Assembly: GCA_025999735.1 (NCBI GenBank)
Contig: BNXR01000075.1
Coordinates: forward strand, 1-9,827
Direction: 5' to 3'
Length of the DNA: 9,827 nucleotides
Source of the DNA: Bacteroidia bacterium
Lineage (GTDB): Bacteria > Bacteroidota > Bacteroidia > Bacteroidales > Marinifilaceae
Under the pieces are notes generated by a model that was not told where the DNA came from, did not search any database, and saw only the letters and a list, made by a program, of their open reading frames with translations. Positions 1 through 7,200 of this stretch are shown in pieces (within the stretch, counting starts at the first letter, position 1; every line of letters starts with the position of its first letter). Both the position numbers and the translations under genes were made by a program.

Positions 1-1281
1 ACGTACAGCGGGTCTAGCTATCCTGCTGGCACAGCCGTTGGTAATGTGACGGCTAATCGAACTTATAGTGCGAATTGGTCGGCAATAGCGTGCTCACTGA
101 AGTTTGTCACTACTGGACTTAGTAGTATGCATGGCGACAAAGCCGTGACTTATGGTAGTCAGGTGGGAACGCCCGGCTTTACTAACGGCACCCCAACGAA
201 TACTTGTGATATCTTTGATGGTTGGTGGACTGCTTCTACGGGAGGCGAACAGTATACATCAAGCACCGTCTTTAGGGAGGTACACGATGTCACCCTCTAC
301 CCCCACTTTAAAAATAAGCCTTATACTGTATCTTTCAGTCCGAACAGTGGCGCTAACATGCACGGAACTGTCAATATGCCCGCTATGTCTGTAAACTGTG
401 GTGAAAATTTTACTGTTCCTTACGGTGGATTCACTCCTAATACCGGCTATCAGTTTGTAAGCTGGAACTTGGGTGCTACGCCGTACAATCCAGGCGGCGA
501 CATTCCAGTTGCAGTCATAAACACAGCCCTTAGTGGTGGTACGACCATTACTCTTGTCGCCCAATGGGCACCCATCACCTACGCACTGAGTTTTTATAAC
601 GAGGATGGCAGTACTACAGGAATCGCAGCCGGGAATTTAACTAGGACTGTAAACTATAATACAAGCGTAGGGGCACTTCCTGGTGCGCCTTCAACGACTA
701 ATACATGCTTGACGTTCGTAGGTTGGTTTGACGACCCTGAAAACGGAACTAGGTATTTACCTTCTACAACATTCAACAAAACCACCAACGTTGCTCTCTA
801 TGCACGCTGGACTGTGGAAAAAAAGGTAGTAACGTTCCAAGCAGGTACTGAGGGTAGCGGCAGTATGTCCCCTGTTGAAGTGAACTGTGGCAGTAATTAC
901 CTCCTTCCCAGCAGCACTTTTACAGCCATCGGATATGAATTTGATAAATGGGTGGATGCTACTGCTCCCCTCGTCCCCCTCCCCGGCCCCTATATTATTA
1001 ACCTCACGACTCACACAACGCTTGTCGCTACATGGAAACCCATAACCTATAAAGTTAAGTTTATTGGAGGAACTGGAACTGGCGGAGGACCAATGGCGGA
1101 TCAAACTTTAACCTACGATAATCCTACGGCATTGACAGCGTGCACATATTCCAAAGCAGGCTACACCTTTAAAGGTTGGGGACTTTCTTCCTTTCCCAAT
1201 GTGGTGACCTATCTAAATAGTGCAACGGTATCCAACCTCACTAGCACCAAAAACGCTACGGTCTTGTTATATGCCGTATTT
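1..1281 (+). repeat. InlB B-type (Listeria-Bacteroides, Flg_new) repeat block, one partial plus five copies
   Basis: These are protein-level repeats of about 73-84 residues ending in a [LV]-x-A-x-W/F strand. Copies lie at about 1-78 (partial, ends YSANW), 85-309 (ends TLYPHF), 316-567 (LVAQW), 574-810 (LYARW), 817-1035 (LVATW) and 1042-1281 (LLYAVF). Two subtypes alternate. One has Cys shortly before F-x-GW (FDGWW, FVGWF, FKGW). The other has M-x(4)-VNCG followed by GY-x-F-x-x-W. The family is known from internalin B and many Bacteroidota surface proteins, where it forms small beta-grasp-like modules in tandem. Its role here (spacer or binding) is inferred. Confidence 0.85.
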
Positions 1282-4200
1282 GAACAAGATGTATTCATAG
1301 CTCCCGATACCCTACCAGCACGCGAATATACCGGTTCCGCTATTACACTAGTGGCGACTGATATTACAGTTAAAAATCCTAATACAGGGGCAGATCTCAC
1401 TCTGGGTACGCATTATCAACTTATTAATTATGCTAACAATACGAATGTTAGCTATGCCGGAGCCACTGTAACCATTCGCGGTATGGGTATTTATGCAAGT
1501 TACCCCGATAAGACTGTCCGCTTCCGAATAAAACCAAAGTCTATCCTGATTGAAAATATTTCGATAGTCGAAAAGGTTTATGATGGCAATACGACAGCTT
1601 CATTTACTAGTTCCGGTTCCGGCACGCTCCCATCAGGAACCATCAATATCGCATTAAATACAGCTGGTGTAACGGCTGCCTTTACCGATCCAAATGTAGG
1701 AAACCTTAAGCCGGTTGTCATTAGCGGCAACTACACACTCACTGCTACTACTACCTCAACTGTAAATCCAACACCTCAAAATAACTACACGATTATACAG
1801 CCAACCGGTGTGACAGGTAAAATCACTCCTAAAACGGATGTCACTGTCGCGAATACTGGTGTCACCTTCGCCCCAAAGGTGTATGATGGTAACACGACTG
1901 CTACGATTAGTTCCATTGCCTTTGGTGGATTGCTCCCAGGAGAGAGTTTAGTTTTCGGCACTGATTACGATTATTCCGTCAACCCTGTATTCAATAACGA
2001 AAATGCTGGCACGGGGAAAACGGTCACGGTGACCCTTAGGCAACTCTCTTCTTCTAACTACACATGGACTACATCTTCCGTCCCAATTACCGTCACTACC
2101 GGCGTCATCACCCCAAAACCTATAACCATCAGCAGCGGCACTACGCTTAATACCAAGGTTTACGATGGTAGGACGGAGGCTACACCACTGGTAGCAGCGA
2201 ACATAAATGTCCAGGGAGCTGTAGGTAGCGAAACTTTTCTCTTGGGAAGTACTAACACATCCAGTCCGGATATAGGTATTACCTATAGTAGTGCCAATTT
2301 TGGGGACCCGAACTATAGTGCTAGTGACAAAAATGTGATTCTGACGGGCCTTACGTGCCTGAGTCCGAATTACTCTATCCCTCCGGTCTGCACCATCGCC
2401 GGCACTATTACTAAAAGGAGTATTACGATAGACGATTTCTCCCCGAAAGTCAAAGTATATGACGGTAGCCAATACGAGAACGCGTTTAGCTTGGTATTTA
2501 ACGCTCTCGTCCCCGGCGAAACATTAGTGAAGGGCGTTGATTACACCTACGATGCCGTAAATACAAGATATGTTGATGCTAACGTAGCAGATCCAAAGAC
2601 TTTTAATGTAAATGGTGTCAGCTTAACGACCACTCTGAAAGCCAATAACTACAGCCTGACAAGTGGCAATGCCACTCTGGCTGGTCGCATTGACCCCAAA
2701 CCGGTTACCATCGCTACTGATACTATAGTGTCCGATAGAGAGTATAATGGTACGATTGGCAATAATGGTACGACGGCAGCTCCAATAAATTATCCCCTTG
2801 AGGTCGATGGAGAAGTCGGCGGCCAAACGCTTACAGTAGTAGCGGCAGGGGGACCAACGGCAACCTTTAATAATCCCAATGTAGGGACCAATAAGCCGAT
2901 TACCTTTAGCAGCGATTTCACACTCACTGCTGGCTTTAGCACAAACGCAGCTAACTACGAGCTTATACAGCCAACCGTGACAGCGACGATAACAAAAGCC
3001 CCACAGACTATCACGTGGACAGCTCCCACTACGCTTCCTTGCGATTCTATTTTGGATCTGACTACTGCTCCTTATCGTGCGACTTCCACTAGTGGAGAGC
3101 CGGTCAAATACGCTACAACAAGTGCGAACGCGGAAATTATAAGAGATGTATATGGGGTTGCCACCGGTATCCGCTTTAAGAGTGCCGGTACAGCAAACTT
3201 CACGCTCTCTGTTGACAGCACCCAAAACTACAAGGACGCGCAAAGTACCTACAATATAACAGTAGGTAAGAAAACGCCGACAATCACCTGGGCTTTTCCG
3301 GCAACTTACACGGCCACGTATGGAGATACGCTTAAATTTGACGATATTCATTTTCCGGCTGCTTTTTCTGATGCTGGAAACGGTACGATGGCCATTACCT
3401 ACGACTTAACTACCCCCGATGCTAGGTTACAAATTGTTGGCTCAAAAGCCATAGTCAGGGCGAGTAGCGGCGCGACGGTAACACTCAGGGCTACACAGGT
3501 AGCGGACGCTAACTATAATGCAGTTTCTGTAACAAAGACTATAGACTTTCAACCAGCTCCGCTTACCGTTACCGCAGTCGATAAGGTTATTGCTTATGGC
3601 GGAAGCCCTTCCTATACTGCTACTTATAGCGGATTAAAATTAGGAGAAGGAGAGGGAGTGGTGACCGCTCAGCCGGACTACGCTCTTCCTTCTGCTGCAG
3701 CGGCAGCTGATCTTGTTCCGGGAGCCTATCCCATTACTCCGTCAAACGGCACGGCAACCAATTATACTATTAATAACTACCTTGCCGGTACGCTGACCAT
3801 TAGGAAAGCCAACCTGAACGTGATTGCTCGCGATACGTCCAAAGTCTATGGTGAGCCGAACCCGCCTATGCAGTTCAACTATTTGACGACAGACTTTAAG
3901 GGTACCGATGCTTCAAATATATCCACAGTGATTCAAGCTCTGCCTGAGGCATATACGAATATCGGACAATTCGCAGTTGTCGGGCCGTATCAGGATTCCA
4001 TAAAACTGAGAAACGGTGTGTCGGATAGGTATAATTTAATCTATACACCTGCGAAATTAACTATCGACCCGAAGCCACAATACTTGGCATGGCAACACTT
4101 AGACACGACGGTACTCTACAACAGTGCCCCGATTGACCTTTCGGTATTGTGCCGCGATACGACACCCGGGCATAAACACTCTTCCTCCGATATTGTTTAC

Positions 4201-7200
4201 AGCGTACCTCCGGGCAATGGCGTGGCAACAGTCTCAGGGAGCACGCTCACCGTTGTGGGCGTAGGTACGACCATCGTCACGGCCGATAAGGTAGGGAACG
4301 CCAACTATGTTGCCGCAGCTGCCGTAAACATGACGCTCTACGTCAGCAAAGACACCTTGCTCGTCATACCTACTCCCGGTCAGCAAAAGGTTTACGCTAC
4401 GGGTTTTCCTTCTTCATTGTCGACAGCTTATTCTTATTACCCATCCAATAGGGAATCAGACATCCAGTGGGGGGCTACTCCCGATAGACCGTTATTTAAG
4501 TCGGATAGTGCACATTCCACCACCGCCCCTGTGGGAAAATACGAAATCTATGTGGAAAACGAAGGTTCATCGCTCAACTACTTCTTTAAGCATGCTACCG
4601 ATTCACTGACGATTACAAGGGCTACGCCGACACTGATGTTTGTGAAAGGGTATAATCCGACTCGCGAGTATTATGTTTCCGGTATGACCTATAACAATGA
4701 TGCGTACAGTTTAAGTGATGGAGCGATAAGCTATTATAAGATTTCAGGCGCATGCGACGTGAATCCTGGAACGGGAGAAATATCAAATATATTATCCGAC
4801 GGCGAAATCAGAGTAGGAGCCAGACAGGCTGAGGGGACGAATTGGTTTGCCCCGCGGGATACGTTTTATACTATCCTCATAGATAAACTCAGTCCTGACT
4901 TACAATGGACGTTAACGCCAGCAGGAGCAGGTATGACGACGAGTTCTCATATTTACGACCCTACTTGGAATTTTACCTTCGAAGCTGCCCCTATGGCAAC
5001 AGGTAGTGCTGCACCGGGCACCGGGGCAGTGCGTTATTATGTTTCGAGCCCTAACGGTGCTACCATGGACATCAATACCGGAAAATTAGAGAATGTAGAA
5101 GTGGGTAGTCCCATAACGGTAACGGCCACCATAGACGCCGGTACCCTATTTGGGGCACAAACTATATACTATTACCTTACAATAACACCAGCAGAACCAG
5201 CGCTTGTATGGGATGAAGCGAGTCCCGCAGCACGGGATTACAGCCCTACGTTCAGTTATACAAACAAAGCAAAGAGCCAGAGTTCTGGAACGATAGATTA
5301 TGGCGTTGTAGAGCCGGTTGGTAATTCAGCCGATGCTACTGACGGAATATTAACGAAGGTAAAACCCGGTCAAATCAAAGTAAGAGCCCATCAGAATTCT
5401 TCCCTTAACTATCAAGTGGCTGATACGGCTTATGTGATTACGATTAACAAAATTAAGCCCAGTTTACGCTTTAATATAGGGAGGATAGATACCGTTTACA
5501 GTCCTATATTCAATGTTACCAACCTCGCAACAACCAGTGTTCATCCGATGTTGGGGGAACTGCAAAACATAAGGTATAAAATTGTGCCGCTTACCTCTAC
5601 CGGTGTTGCACGCATAGATTCTATCACTGGTAAAATTGACAGTGTAACTGTTTCCGGCTTGCTAAACGTGATGGCAACTCGCAGTGAGACCGATTACTAT
5701 AAAGCCGATACCGCCCGTTATGAGCTTAACATACGCAGGGCTGATGCTCGCTTTAAGTTCTGGAATCCCACTCCTGCACAGACGTATGATGTTCCATTTT
5801 CGTACCAAAACACGCTTGACACCGGTCGCACGGGAGGTACAGTGAGCTATCAAATTACCAGTGGTGGCACAGGTACTGCGCGTATAAGGCCCTCTGGCGA
5901 AATTGATTCGGTCATGACTGCTGGCACTATCGTGGTGGAGGCTATGCTGGCACAGGACGCCAACTACAATGCCGCCACTGCTCGCTACACGCTGACAGTA
6001 GACCCCTATCCGCTTCTTATAACCGTACCGAATATGACCCGTCTTTACGGAGAAGCGAATCCCGTACCATCAAGCATTTCGATTAGTTACAGCAACAATG
6101 CAACTGGAGTCCCCCTTACAGGACCCTTGGGCTTGGATGTATTGACCCCACCGGTGACAGTTACTTGTACTGTGCCACAGCAAGCGCAAGTTGGCAATTA
6201 TGTTAATGCTATTCAGATTCATGGCGGTAAGAATAGTCCTAACTACGACGTCTCCTATAAAGAAGGTGATCTAACAATAAATCCAGATACTCTCACCGTG
6301 GTCGCCGACCCACAGAGCATTGTTTACGGTGAATCAATACCGACATCGGCATTGACTTACCAGTATATCAGTTCTCACGGTAGTTTTCATTCTTGGGATA
6401 ATGCCACCAGTGCTATATGGCAAGTTCCGGTGCTACATACAACGGCTACGGCAGACAGCAGTGTAGGCAAATACCCCATAACCTGCTCTCCAGAGGCTAT
6501 AGCGACAAACGGGAACTACGTCTTCAAATATGCGCTGGATTCGCTGACGATAACCAAACGTCCCCTATATACTTGGGTGGATACGGTGGACAAACATTAT
6601 GGTGACCCATCTATCGGCCAACCTGATGCTAATGGTGTAATTTATTATGTCAGATACCGTAATTTTAAATCGGGTGAAAGTGACACCTCTGAATTTCTTG
6701 CAGGGAAGTTTATAGCTCCTATTGCCTCCACAAGCTCCACGGTTAATCATTACACCCCTGTTGGCCAATATTCCATTGCCTTAATGGGTGGGTGGGCAAG
6801 GAATTACGAATTTGCCCCTTCCAATCCGAGTTTGCTGCGCATTAATAAGAGGAAGCTCATTGTTTCCCCCGATTCCAAGCATAAATTTTATGGGGATCCG
6901 ATGCCTCCATTGACAGTTAGTTTCGACGGTTTTCAGAATGGAGAAACAGCAGCAGATGTGTTCTCGATGTCCACGACTCCATTTCCGACTCCCTATTTGG
7001 ACACTGTAATCGGTCTTGGAGGGATGATGAATGAATATACCCCTGTAGGGATGTGTAGAATTTTAAGCACTCACGTTTCCCCCGAACCAAGGAATTATGA
7101 ACTATTTTACACTGATACGGCTTACATGGTGGTCGGCCGAGCCACACTGACAGTGAGGGTTGATAACCAGCACCGTGTATTTCGTGATGATTATCCTTTT

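Noticed and set aside
1948..2472. 174-codon open frame on the minus strand
   Set aside because: It is antisense to YDG repeats 2 to 4, with low-complexity Arg-rich translation and no family features.
1543..2997. YDG array as a recent DNA tandem repeat
   Set aside because: Copies match at protein motifs but differ widely at the nucleotide level and in length, so this is an old domain array, not a DNA satellite or slippage repeat.
2623..3351. 242-codon open frame on the minus strand
   Set aside because: It lies wholly inside the giant repeat gene, antisense to well-supported YDG and Ig-like domains. Its translation is rich in Arg, Cys and Ser with no recognisable domain or signal peptide, as expected of a shadow frame.
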